From Gnetum montanum (Eukaryota; Streptophyta; Gnetopsida; Gnetales; Gnetaceae): a DNA stretch of 64,000 bases. Shown here one piece after another: positions 28,780-39,899 of the stretch (the stretch's first letter is position 1; every line of letters begins with the position of its first letter). Below the pieces are notes generated by a model that worked only from the letters and a program-made list of their open reading frames with translations, was not told the DNA's origin and did not search any database. The stretch lies in contig MNCI01017535.1 of NCBI GenBank assembly GCA_015680685.1, positions 572,832 to 636,831 on the forward strand. Reading direction: 5' to 3'. The position numbers and the translations under genes are program-made.

Positions 28780-31350
28780 TACCAGGCTACAAACTACCAT
28801 CTCTCCTCCTCAAATGACATGGTCATCTTTTTGAGCTTTTGGTAATTTGACATGTAATGTGCTAGGTTTGTTGTTACATCCTTTTGCCCATGGTAGCTAT
28901 TTTTGACAACTTCTAGCTCCAAGTTTTCCACATGTAACTTCTGTAATGCATCCTTTTGGTCAGCAAACCTCCTCTCATACATGGCATATACACATGCTAC
29001 CTGCTACTCTAACTCATTTCGAGGCCTACCTACTATTAACATGGCCAAGTTAGCATAGCAAAGGTTTACTAACCCCATGTATTTTGTTAAGTCTTTGATC
29101 TATAGGTACTTGTTTTTTACCTCAACTTGGTGGACATGGGCAAGGCTATCCAAAATGCACTACCAATTAGGGTTTTACCTAGAAAGAGATCTGATTTTGG
29201 CCTTCACCATCTAGATTTCTTTTTCATTTGTTTGTTTATACATGTCTACCTAGTCTCTGAAATGCTCTTTGAGTCATTCATGCTTCTTGGCCTTGTTCTA
29301 CCATGTACTTATTTTGATAAGGTTCTATTCTTGCATGCCAAGTGATTCATGTCTTAGTTGACTTGGACTAGTTGTTCTCTAAGCTATTGAATGCTTACCT
29401 TGAGAAAATTTTTCTACTTTTCAATGTTACTCAATCGAGCATTATCAGCAACAAGCTATTTATTCTCCTCTTATAAGGTTATGAATGCTTTGGCATGTGC
29501 ATACATTTGAGCCTATACAATTGATGCATCTCACACTACCTTCTCCTTCTCCCTCTCCATCTTCATGTTGTGATCAATGAGGCATCTCACATTGTACATT
29601 TTGAATTGATCAAGTTGGTCTAGCACTATGAATTATACAGGGTTTCTCTTTTCAACTCTATGATTTACTAACTCCTCTTGTAACCATTGTACCTTTTTTT
29701 CTATGTGTTCAACTCTGGTTTCAGCCACGATCAATTTTCCTTTTGTGGCTATTAGATTAGATTGGACTGTAATGATATCACTTGAAAAATAAAAAATATT
29801 TTGCATTACTTGACATGTTTGTAGCAATTTTTTCAAGATATCTTCATGCTCTCCATGAGTCATTGAGGTTCCAGCAAGCATTTGAGCATCTTGTGCTCCA
29901 AAGATATTGGTTAGTGGTAGACTAGGTACATTAAATGATTCTTTTATGTCATTAGTGATGACCTCTATGGCTCCTACTGCATCTTGTTATTACATAACCA
30001 TAACAGTGGCACCTTCACTAGTTTTGAGCATTACATGGAATGATGCAACATTCCTAGATATTTTTTGTGTCCAATCATCCTTTCCTCCTTCTTGGAGTGA
30101 TACTTGCCCACTAGCTAGGTATTTGGATACTGTGGATCTTGCAGATTTCTCTTGTAATTTATAAAAATTGGATCCCTTCCTTATTCCCCAACTTATTGTT
30201 TCTTTAATTTGTTGTAGATGGCTCATGGATGGTCGATAATGTTGTGGTAGTGATGGTGGAACTTCTTGCTATTGTTTTTGTTATTTTTGTTGCTCAGCTT
30301 GGGTTAGCTACTAGGTCTTGCCTATTGTTACTAACCAGTAGTAGGAATGTTACTTGTAGGAGTGGAACCTAAAACTCCCTTGGTGCCTACTAGTTTCTCT
30401 AGCTAATCCTTCTTTGGTAGCATTAGCTTGAACATTTTTTCATAGGAAGCATTCTAGGCCTTCCTAGGGATGTAATTAGTGTATCCTAGGATTCTAGCTT
30501 GCTTGCATAGCTTCTTGATAAGGTAAGGAAATGGAAGTACTAGCTTCCCTGCTTTCTTCTCTTTGAAGCCTTTGGATTTCAATGAAGAATAGAGGGGCAA
30601 TGTTGGAATTGAATTTCTGTATCAAAATTGCAGTTCCTTTGGCTACATATGTGGATATTCTATTGAGCCTTTTTGTTGGAAACAAGTGATAGGTTCCAAT
30701 CTTGAAGTATATTTTCTCTTCAGCTATGAGCTCACTTTAATCTTTATCTTCTTTTCCATATGCCCTTTGCAACCATAGCCTATTAGCATCAGTGTTTGAT
30801 CTTGTTGAGATCTATGACACATTTTCTCCTTTGTTTGGAAAGTTGAGGGCTTTTGCAATTGCCCCTACTAAGTATGGCATAGAGACTCCTTCAATTTTTA
30901 CTATTGCATCAGCCTATTTATTTTTCCAAAATTGGTACATTTCTCCCAGATACCATTCATCACTGTTGGATAGTGTAGGCCATAAAGGAGACACTTGGAG
31001 TTGCGTCTTCACTACTTCTAGAGAAAATTCCATTGAAGGACCAAAGTTTAGTTTTATAATGACTATGGACATGATGGATTTTTCTTGTATGGCTTGGAGG
31101 CATTCCAGAGATAGTGTGAGGTGCTACCTTTGTTCAAGCACAAGTGGAACTTTTGTCTCTTCTTGGGATGAGTACTCGATGGCAAGAGTTTATTGATGGA
31201 TACTATATTATTAAGCCTCCTACTCTAAATATTCTACTTGGTAATTTGTTCTCCCACTTGGCCTCTCCTGTGGCTTCTTGGTCTCTTGCTCCCATCTTGG
31301 GAACATCCTTCAACTGTTGGTCCTTTAGATGTTGGTCTCTTTGGAATCAT
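28780..31350 (-). pseudogene. Extra long decayed reading frame of element C (coiled-coil C-terminus)
   Basis: Largely one minus frame with scattered stops. A plausible start is the ATG at 31350 (MIPKRPTSKGPTVEG, followed by a basic stretch KRPRSHRRGQ). The middle contains EWYLGEMYQFWKNK (about 30945), IVKIEGVSMPYLVGAIAKAL (about 30900) and YHLFPTKRLNRISTYVAKG (about 30690), then a glutamine-rich linker (about 30290). The C-terminal third is strongly coiled-coil: VQSNLIATKGKLIVAETRVE (about 29770) and QKDALQKLHVENLELEVVKN (about 28960). It would encode about 850 residues. The pattern 'xxxGAIAxxL...LFPTxxxNxxxxxxA' vaguely recalls the plant-transposon-protein domain found in some plant retroelements, but I cannot confirm this. 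No counterpart in A, D or E. Confidence 0.45.
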
Positions 31351-32199
31351 CTATAATTAATCAAGAATTTTAAGATTACCAAAGTGTTTAAATTGGCAAT
31401 TAATGATTCAGAATCCTTTTCATACTCTTGGTTAGATCAAGTTCTTATATTATTATGATTACAAAGTTAGAAAAATTTCAAAAATGAAATCCCTTAGGTG
31501 TTATATCTTTAATTACTTATGACCTTACATTGCTATCATTTTCTTACTTATTATGCCTTAAAATAGTTGGTATGGTCAATTAGGAGAATTAACTAAGTCC
31601 TTTGGCTTAAGTTTGATTGATTAATTATAAGGTTCTCATTATTTCCTCATACTTACCTTTTATAGTGTCTTTTGGGCATTTGGAATTTTTAGCTCAAATT
31701 TTCAGTTGTATTGTGTAATGTTACCCCCCACCCCCCAAATGACTAAGTTAAATGTTCTAGGATCAATAGGGTTTAAGAATTTTGGAAATTGAAGCTACAA
31801 GGATGGAGTTATGGCCTTGGGAAGTTAGTGTGCAAGAGGTTCAAAGGAAAAATACAAAAACTTCTCTTCCTACAAATGAGAGGAATGAAAAATTTCACCA
31901 ACTCCTACTTGTATATATACTACTTTTATATACACAACATTGTAGATGCGACATTGTAGGGACTACAACATCATAACTACAATGTCACCATAAAAAATTT
32001 CAAATTTTTCATTCAATTTTCTACAGAAAAATGAGTCAAATGGAATGTTTGGAAGATGTGAACCTTGTCAAAAAGGTCTTGGGCCATTAATGATGCATAA
32101 TTTTCAAGAATTTGGCATTCAAAGTTCATGAAGAAGGAATCTCAGGTAATGAAAGTTTATTGAATGGATAGGATAGGGGTTAAGAATTTCAAATGTATG
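31351..32199 (-). other. Region upstream of the extra frame, TATA-bearing
   Basis: No coding pattern. Around 31930-31985 there are several CTACAATGTYGCATC / ACATTGTAG words like those in the U3 of element C's LTR (28300-28360). A TATA-like site follows in minus sense, then about 570 bases of leader-like sequence including a GT/CCCCCC tract (31724-31737). It may be an old U3/leader. Confidence 0.4.
31923..31932 (-). promoter_or_regulatory. TATA-like site upstream of the extra frame
   Basis: The minus strand reads TATATAAAAG, about 570 bases before the putative start at 31350. It is preceded by the U3-like ACATTGTAG words. Confidence 0.35.
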
Positions 32200-33272
32200 G
32201 ATAGATTAGTAGATGATATTGGAGGTATTTAATGGATCTTGATTATTTTTGGAAGGCACAAGATGATGTGGAATTGCTTGCCAAGTATGAAATACAAGAG
32301 TTATACAAGTGGATCCTCCCTAACGTAGTCTCCAGCCCTTTGTGCCCTTGTATAATCATGCCTAAAAGTAGCCTTAGGCACTCAAGGAGTTGAATGTAAG
32401 ACATACATGTCTCGCAAAACACACATGTTAGTATAACTAGATTAGGAAAATAACACTATATTACACAAAATTATAAGATTATAATTAAATATATAGTGAG
32501 GTGAGATGGAATGTAGAAGGGATTGCTAAAACTAAGACATGAGTTATCTTACCATAGGCATAATGAATTCTTGTGTGTAATTAGTGGTTAAAATAATCAT
32601 CAGTCCGTCTTTCTAGGATTCAAACCAAGTCCAAACTACTTTCTAGTGACATTGCATTATTTCAACTCTAGGATTTACAACCATAAGACTACCACTTGTG
32701 TAAGGAGTATTACCACTTAGTGTGTTATTCAAGGGGGGAGTTTATTAATTGCACTTTTTATTTTCAAGATTCCTAAGAAGTTGCCTACCTTCAGGCATGG
32801 GTAACATGTCTTTCTAGTGGGACTCTCAAAAATTTATTTTTTGCATGATTTTTATTTTAGTTGTATTGACCTTACCAACGGACTACCTTTAGGCATGGAT
32901 AACATGTCTTTCCAATGACATGGTAAGGCAGTACTTATTGTACTCTTACTCCTATTTTTNNNNNNNNNNNNNNNNNNNNNNNNNNNNNNNNNNNNNNNNN
33001 TACAAGAAAAAATAATGGCAAAGTATAAAAAAATTATAAAAGATAGTAAAAATTGAAAAAATAATAAGAATAAGAAACTTATAAAAAGAATGTAAAAATA
33101 TCAAAGAATGGAAAATAGATTAAGAATTGAAAAAATATAAAGAATGAAAAGATATCAAAGAATGTAAAAACTTGTACGAAATGTGAAAAAGTATAATAAG
33201 AAATTATAAACCAAAAATAATTTTAAAACAAAAAGTTGAAAAGCACTTATTAATTCTTAGATCAAGATAAGA
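32200..33272 (-). other. Element C 3' non-coding region
   Basis: Homologous to 15590-16727 of A. It carries the first conserved box (about 32306-32340, diverged) and the second conserved box twice (32786-32820 and 32884-32916). After the N gap comes an A-rich (T-rich in element sense) run of short imperfect repeats around GTAAAAA-TATAAAGAATG (33001-33230). Confidence 0.6.
32960..33000. other. Assembly gap (41 N)
   Basis: A run of N at the edge of the A-rich repetitive stretch of element C; the true length is unknown. Confidence 0.99.
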
Positions 33273-33295
33273 TATCTCCCCCACAACTGAACTCA
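33273..33295 (-). promoter_or_regulatory. Internal polypurine-tract-like sequence, element C
   Basis: The plus strand reads TATCTCCCCCACAACTGAAC. Its core CCCCCACAACTGAA is identical to the reverse of the true polypurine tract of element A (14812-14825). Confidence 0.55.
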
Positions 33296-33619
33296 TGGGT
33301 AAGTATTCAAAAAATGGACCCTAGATCCCCTAGATCATACACTCTAGATTTCTCACTTACCATCCTTAGTGACTTATTTTTTCGGTTATCATCACATGTA
33401 ATCTTGATGGTAATCAAAGTTTGATCATATGAAGACATGTATCCTATTGGACTAGATGATCTTTCCATTTTAGAAGGTCAAACTATACTTTCTTATTAAT
33501 TCCTAAATTCAAATTCTAAGTCCTTCTTTCCTCTATTTGTTGGTGTATGATTATGGTTTAATATTTTCATTTGTGAGTTCTCAATTAGGGTCATTTTATT
33601 AAGATAGGAGTTAATAAGT

Positions 33620-35465
33620 GAGTCAGATGGTTCCATACATGTTTTGAATAGTTTTAGGTTTTTAGTTTTTGGTCACTAAGTGGCTTTTAGTTTAGTGATC
33701 CATGCTCCTTCTTGTACACACACTTATTTTTTCCATTTGTTGTGGGTTGGTGTAAGAATTTTTTTGACCATTTGAACTTTCTATTCATAACTACACCCTT
33801 TATTATCATCAATAATGCATGGAATTATTTACATATATATGGCTCCTTGATCATCTTCCTTGGATATTTCCATGAATAAATCTCTCATTCTAAAATTAGC
33901 ATCTATTTCACTAAGCCATGCTCTTTCCATTAAGATAGGAAACTATTGATCATCATTATTCATGTCAATCACCAAAAAATCTGCTAAATAAGACTACCCA
34001 CTGATGGTGGTCATCACATCTTCTATCTATCTTAAAGGAATGGTGAAAAATTTATTTTCTAGCTCTATCCATATGTTACACTTCTTTAAGGGTGGTAGGT
34101 TCTATGCCTTGTATGTTTCTTGAGATATCAAATTTACTATGAAACCTAAGTCTAGTAGAGCCTTGCATGATTAATTTCTAGCTACTTGTAAATAAATCAA
34201 AGGAAACTAGATCAATTATTTTCTTAGGAAGTATTTATACCTTTATTCAATCTAATATTATGTCTATTAGCATGATAATTGTAAGCTTTTGATTTGGTTC
34301 TTGAAGAAGCATAGTGTTCATAGGAGAAACTTGTCTTAATGAAGTCCTAATTCTACCAGCCTTCTCTAGACTTGTCCTGAAGAAAGGATGTTTTCTTGAT
34401 TTTCCTTTAGTATTGCTAGTATGACCCTCTATTTGTATATTTATTGACCTTGTAGCACTTCTCTATTAAGGTTGTGATGGTAGTTCTCCCCTGCATGATA
34501 GGTGATGGCATAGGTGGTAGATGGTTAGAAGGTTAACTCAATGAACCAACCACTTGTTGATGCATGTAGGGATTGGAATCCATCCTTGGAGGTGTTGATC
34601 TATATTATTTTGATGGATAGTACTAGGAAGTCTGAATTGTTGCATTTCCCAAAAATATTAGATGGTAAACATAGTATCCATAGGGTTCTAGTTGCCGATA
34701 TGGGTACTACTGTCTTGGTGGTGGCATTACCCACAATTGTGGTTGCTACCACTATTGATGATACTACTCCTATGGCTATGGCTAAGCTCCATTGGGGTAG
34801 TAGGTTGGTTGGAAGGTTTGTTGGTAGTTACCTTGAGGATAAGGTAACCATTTTGGCATTTTTTTCTTGATGAATCTTGAATTAAGTGCATATGCCCCTA
34901 TTTCTTGCAAATTTGCCATTATAGGATAACATCCTTTAGGATGTTCATATTGGCACACTAGACACCCTTCCTCATCTTCTAAGCTTGAATCAGAACATTC
35001 TATTACTATCTAGAGTCTCTTTTCTTCTTTTTCTCCTTGCCATTATTGAAGGCTTTCTCAGTTCTTTATTCTATAATTTTTAATGCTGTAGCAAATTTCT
35101 CGTCCATTAAATCCCACATTTTCTCTATCTAAGTTGCTATATCATTTATAGATTTTTGGATAGGTAGAGTCTTTTTCTAGATAACATCTTCCAAGGTTTT
35201 ATCCTCTTGCTTGTCACATATCTGCACATCACATTTCCTTATTGATGGATTTCTATTATACTCTTCAACTAGCTCTCTCTTCTTGAGTTCTCCTTTCTCT
35301 TTTGGTACTTGATCAATTAATCTTTAAATTTGATGAACGATCATCTTTGATAGTCATTCTTGGGCATAAATCCCAAGGATCTCTTTGGTTCTATTCCTTA
35401 GCCCATCAACAATATGTCTAAGTTGTTCCTTCTGTAAGAATCCATGGCCTTGGCATCTATGCATG
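33620..35465 (-). pseudogene. Element C protease and 3' half of gag
   Basis: Homologous to 17990-19850 of A. The linker word around GTCAGATGGTTCCATACATG (33632) corresponds to MEPTESL in A. The protease second block is at 33890-33960, and the active-site region near 34140-34190 is decayed. The gag zinc-knuckle-like motif is CLVCQYEHPKGC at 34964-34929, all ligands present. RT is missing: homology jumps from the linker to the pol end across about 33300-33620. No long frame survives. Confidence 0.65.
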
Positions 35466-35479
35466 ATTAAGATACAACT

Positions 35480-36233
35480 AGTTCTATGCATTACATACAG
35501 TAACATAACGTGCAACTATGTACAAAAAATCTAGATTATCAAAGTAACTATTATTTTTGCATGTAGTAAATTCTTAGAATAAGCATGTGTATAGAACTAC
35601 CTATACACCATAGCCACAAAGAAAGAAGGTATTTAGTGTCTGATAACTAAAGATGCAAAATCTTAAATCTACATGAAAACTGTATAGAAACTTACCAATT
35701 TCTACATGGAGAAATTAGATGAAATGGAAGGCATGAGAAAAAATATTTTTCAAGAAGATTATGTAGAAGAAGAGACCACTAACTTAGGAAAGCTAGAGGT
35801 CCTCAATGAGTCGATACCAAAGCCCATTAAGCTAAAAAATTTACTTGAATCTCTAAAATACATTTATCCAAAGAATGATAAACTAGTCATTATTAATGCT
35901 CATCTTATTACATATCACAGAATAAGTTTCTTGAATTTGTGTATAAATGATCAACAACTATTACTTAATGAAATTACATGTATTGATTCATGTACATGTC
36001 AACATTACACATACACGAATCCTATTATCAAGCCTAAGCAACTAACATAATACACATAGAATTCCAAGATAGAGAAGGTGGTGAAATAAGAAATTGAAAA
36101 TATTATCAAGGAAGGGTTTATTGATCTAGTAGCAAATAGTGAGTGGATTAGCACACTCATGGTTGTTTTAAAAAAGAGGAAGAAACAAAGAATTTACATT
36201 ACTTTTATTACCTCCACTTTCTTAATTCATCAA
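35480..36233 (+). pseudogene. H: inverted PR-RT fragment of the same gypsy family
   Basis: In plus orientation, opposite to C, D and E. The end of the PR-RT linker reads CITYSNITCNY (35488, matching CIAYSDIGCNC in A) and TKKEGI- (about 35620). An open stretch from 35706 follows with KLVIINAHL and DSCTCQHYTYTNPIIKPK. The RT entry block EKVVK, EIENIIKEGFIDLVANSEW, ISTLMVVLKKRKKQRIYI ends at 36233, where element D is inserted. Only a few residues may continue after 56069. The open 114-residue frame is simply the longest undamaged part, not a separate gene. Confidence 0.75.
36229..36233. repeat. Left target-site duplication of element D (ATCAA)
   Basis: ATCAA immediately before the LTR start; it is repeated exactly at 56064-56068, 19.8 kb away. 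Confidence 0.85.
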
Positions 36234-36944
36234 TGATGAGTGACAAGGTACCCCTATGCCCAACCATATGAATCACAAGTGTTCACGTGTGATCTGGTCA
36301 AACTCTGTGAATCTTAAGTTTTTAAGTACATTGGTTCTAAGATGTAAAATCTAATTGGAATGATCGTTGGCTTCTTAGTTTTACTCATGAGGCATAAGTA
36401 TATGGTTAAGTGCAACTGAGGTATATGATTTTTATTATTTTATATTTTATAAGTGTAATTGCCTAGAATATTAATGAAAGGTAAAAGAATTTAAAATCTA
36501 ATTAATCTATTGCCTAGCTAGGCTAACACAAGTACTTGTTCCCACTCTTTGGACACATCCTGAATATATAGTGCTGCTAGGTTACCAAACATTAAGCATT
36601 TTTGGGTTACCAAGTGCTACATGTATGCTTGAAGTGGTCATGCTTGTGTTCATTAACAACTAGAAATTAATTGCTTAACTAAAGTGCATGAATATTAAAT
36701 GCATCAAGGAAACATTAATCTATTCTTAGTGCTACAAGGATGATCAAAAGGGTTTATCTTTATTTCCATCATACTACTATGCTTAGGTATATTAGTGCTC
36801 AAACAAAGATCCATACACACTCAGACTCTTGCTATAGGCACTCAAAAAATATTCTAACTTTGGAAAAAATAAACTACTTTTCTATACTATGAAGAAAAAT
36901 ACTGTTACAAAATCGTGTGCCCAAGCACTATATTTATAGGTCAG
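36234..36944 (-). repeat. Element D 3' LTR, outer part
   Basis: LTR start with the conserved words GGTACCCCTATGCCCAACC, GGTTACCAAGTGCTACATG and the TATA (TATTTATAGG, 36931-36940). Homology to 55224-55950 stops at GGTCAG, where element E begins. It resumes at 46944 with CATATACCC. Confidence 0.9.
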
Positions 36945-37838
36945 TGATGAGTGGTGAAGTAACCCTACGTCCAACCATATGAATCACTAAGGCATTTACG
37001 CTTAATTCGGTCAAATTCCATGGACCTGTAGTTTTCTAGTGCACTAGTTCTTCTAGGAAGTGAGTGCACTAGTTCTTCTATGAAGTGAAATGGACATTGA
37101 GAATGTTCATTGTCTTTCCAACTACACTTGCGAAGCTTAAGGATATGGTTTAAGTGTAATTGAGGTACATGATTTTTATCATTTTGTGTTTTGTAAGTTT
37201 AGTTACCTATAAAAACAATGAAGGTAGAGTAATTTAGGATCTAATTTATTTATTTCCTAGTTAGCCTGACACAACTACCCATCCCACCTTCCTGGACACA
37301 TCCTGAACATGTATAGCACTGCTGGGCTATCAAACATTAGGCATTTTTGGATTACCAAGTGCTACATGTATGCTTGAAGTAGTCGTGCTTATGTTCATTA
37401 ACAATTAGAAATTAATTGCTTAATGTAAATGCATTAAAGTAAAGTGTATGAAAATAAAGTGCATTAATGAAAAAATTAATCTATTTTTAGTGCTACAAGG
37501 ATTATCAAAAGGGTTCATTTTTATTCTTCTCACACTATTTTGCTCAGATACATTAGTGTTTGAACAAAGATCCATACACACTCAGACTCCTACTATGAGC
37601 ACTTAGAAACTATTCTAACTTTGGGGAAAACAAACTACAAGAGCTTCACTACTTTATGCAAAATACTATAAAAAACTATATCAAAATCGTGAGCCCAAGC
37701 ACTATATTTATAGGCCAGCATATATGCCATGATATCAGATATTTGACATCGCATCCTAGGCTCCGACATTAGATACCTGCTGTCAACACTTTGATATCGG
37801 GTACCTGATATTGTAGCATGCAAAAACATGATTTATCA
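36945..37838 (-). repeat. Element E 3' LTR (894 bp)
   Basis: Plus-strand ends TGATGAGTGGTGAAG and GATTTATCA. It contains a 25-bp tandem duplication (37039-37088) that is absent from the partner at 46076-46938. The two LTRs differ at 8 of their first 28 aligned bases, 7 of them transitions. Confidence 0.9.
37039..37088. repeat. 25-bp tandem duplication in the LTR of E
   Basis: GTGCACTAGTTCTTCTAGGA and GTGCACTAGTTCTTCTATGA begin two adjacent 25-base units with one difference. The other LTR has one unit, so the duplication arose after insertion. Confidence 0.85.
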
Positions 37839-37852
37839 TACCCCCACAACTG
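37837..37852 (-). promoter_or_regulatory. Polypurine tract of element E
   Basis: The minus strand reads CAGTTGTGGGGGTATG just before the LTR, near identical to element A. Confidence 0.75.
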
Positions 37853-39777
37853 GATGAAAACTAGTCCTTGAGTGAAAAAGAGGAGGAACAAGTTCCTTAG
37901 AAGAATATTAGGTAGGTATGGGATTATTAACTAACATACAAACTAACTTAGATGAAACATATAGACTCTGAGTGCCCAAGTGTACAGATTTACAATCTTT
38001 ACAAAATTGGGTGTTCATGATAAGAGAAGAGAATACCTTAGATGAAATTGACATCCAATGCCTCTTGGTAGCTAAAGGGTGAGAGAGAAGATCAAATGAT
38101 CATGAATGGTCCTTGTTGTGTGGTATTGATGCATCATCTTTGGTGGAGATAGTCCCACTTCTAGTTCATGCTTCCCACTATAAGCACAACAAAATTGCAA
38201 ATTAGTATGCAATGTGTAACACATAGTTGTTAAGTACCTTGTTTTGTTGGTGGTTACACTCAACTAGGTTGTGATTGTGGTAGATTAATTCCTTTAGTAG
38301 TGTTAGCAGGAAGATTGAAAAATAGGGTAAAATAGAGAAGCAATCCATTAAACTTGAAAAAGTTCAAATAGGATGAAATGCTAGAAGAGGGTTTAAGAAT
38401 TCATAAGAAATGAAAGGAGTATTACATTGAAAATCATTGTGAAAATGTGCACAATTAGATGTCATGGATGAGGTAAACAAAAATATTTGATTGTAAAAGT
38501 ATCTAGGGATGAAGAACGTAACTAATCCAATCAAAAGATATGTAAGTGGGTCCTCCCCAAAGTTGGCACAGGCCTTTTATTGCCCTTGCATAACTTCAAA
38601 CTGAGTAGTTCATGGTATCTATGGATGATTAATGATTATGGAAGGTTAAGTACAAAAACTCGAAAGAAACTACCGAAGAATTTTGACACATCAATCCAGG
38701 ATATCAAAAAAAAACATGAAACCAGTAGTGAGGTGAGACATGGAAAGCATAGATAGATGAGAGAGAGTGGAATGGAGTTCTTGATTAAGGTTACATGAAG
38801 TCCCTTGTGAATTTTATTATTAAATGAATTCATAAGATTCATCCTTAGTATAGACCAAAACCAACCACATTCAGTGACTTTTCATTGCCATTCTAAGACC
38901 AGTCCATCCTCCTAAGACACAAGAATGCTTCCACAGAACAACCACCATTTCTTATTAGAGAAAAAAAGAGAAGTAGGAAGTGAGGAAGGGCCTTAGTTAG
39001 AGGGGACCTTGAAGCATGAGTAACAAGTCTTTCTAGTCCCATACCCAGTGCTTGTAGCCCATTTATTTTGTCTAAGAGGTGTGTTTTGAATTCCCATTGT
39101 GTGTGTGTGTGTGTCTGTGTGTGTCTTTTTTTTGAAATGGAAATTACACCATGCAAAGATGTATTTAACTTCCTTTATTGGTTGACACAGAATGGTAAGA
39201 AATCTATGAAAACACTCATGCACCCAAGCAAGTAGAAAGGCTCAAAGAATATCAAATCCCCTTAAAGTCACACCTTGTTCAAACCTATGAATCTTTTTCA
39301 ATTCTGAAAACTACCAAAGTCACAAATTCATTATAGTTTTATTAATGAAAAAGGGACTACACATTCCCAAAATAAGGAAAACCATAGAGTTTGTGGATGG
39401 GTGAATGTTGTGGACTTGCTACCTATTGCATGAAAAAGAAACCATGTCCTACTCATTAGTAACAAAATTCAAAGCTAGAATCTAGACACCAACAATTAAA
39501 TAATTAAATAATATGTGCCCACATTAATTAAATCACACTGTACCTAGTTGGCAATAAGACACTTATTATTAAAATAAGATAAGAAAGTCACATTCCAATA
39601 AAGAAAAATATAGAAGAAATTGTAAAATATTCAAGAAAAAGAAAATGTACTAACGATGTTGTAAAATAAAAAATTTGAAAAATTAAGAATGTAGAAAACA
39701 AAAAGTGGAAAATAAAGAATGTGTAAAACAAAAATATGAAAAACTAAGAAGCTGCTTATATGATTAGCATGGGTGGC
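37853..39777 (-). other. Element E 3' non-coding region
   Basis: Contains the first conserved box (38546-38574), the second (39003-39040), a (GT)n microsatellite (39099-39124) and a stretch of T-tract repeats in element sense (39600-39765; units like GAATGTGTAAAACAAAAAT on the plus strand). No protein recognised. Confidence 0.6.
39099..39124. repeat. (GT)n microsatellite
   Basis: GT repeats with one C interruption at 39115; absent from the homologous place in D. Confidence 0.9.
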
Positions 39778-39801
39778 CATCTCCCCTACAACTGAGTTGA
39801 A
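39778..39801 (-). promoter_or_regulatory. Internal polypurine-tract-like sequence, element E
   Basis: The plus strand reads CATCTCCCCTACAACTGAGT, which matches the reverse of E's own polypurine tract (CATACCCCCACAACTGGA) with few changes. Confidence 0.5.
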
Positions 39802-39899
39802 AGGAGGGGATTTCAAATATTGAGTGTGGTTGTCCATCTAATGATGTGTTTGTTGTATTTGCTAGCCTATGATCATGGAAAGGTTTGACTTGTTGTATG

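Larger units (their letters stand above)
27507..35465 (-). mobile_element. Element C: rearranged Ty3/gypsy copy with extra reading frame
   Basis: It has one LTR (27507-28375, the 3' LTR in element sense), a polypurine tract and then, unlike A, D and E, a long extra reading frame (about 28780-31350). Next come the family's 3' non-coding region (about 32200-33270), the pol-terminal polypurine-like site (33273-33295), and PR and gag parts (33620-35465). RT, RNase H and integrase are absent. The 5' half of gag and the 5' LTR are also gone: homology stops at about 35465 where the inverted piece H begins. The 5-mer left of the LTR is CTATC. The 41-base N gap (32960-33000) lies inside. Confidence 0.75.

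Noticed and set aside
30792-31356. Plus-strand ORFs of 134 and 70 residues
   Set aside because: They mirror the minus-strand extra frame of element C, which has the better amino-acid pattern (charged, coiled-coil).
35706-36050. 114-residue plus-strand ORF as an independent host gene
   Set aside because: It aligns piece by piece with the PR-RT linker and RT entry of element A and continues as RT after its stop.
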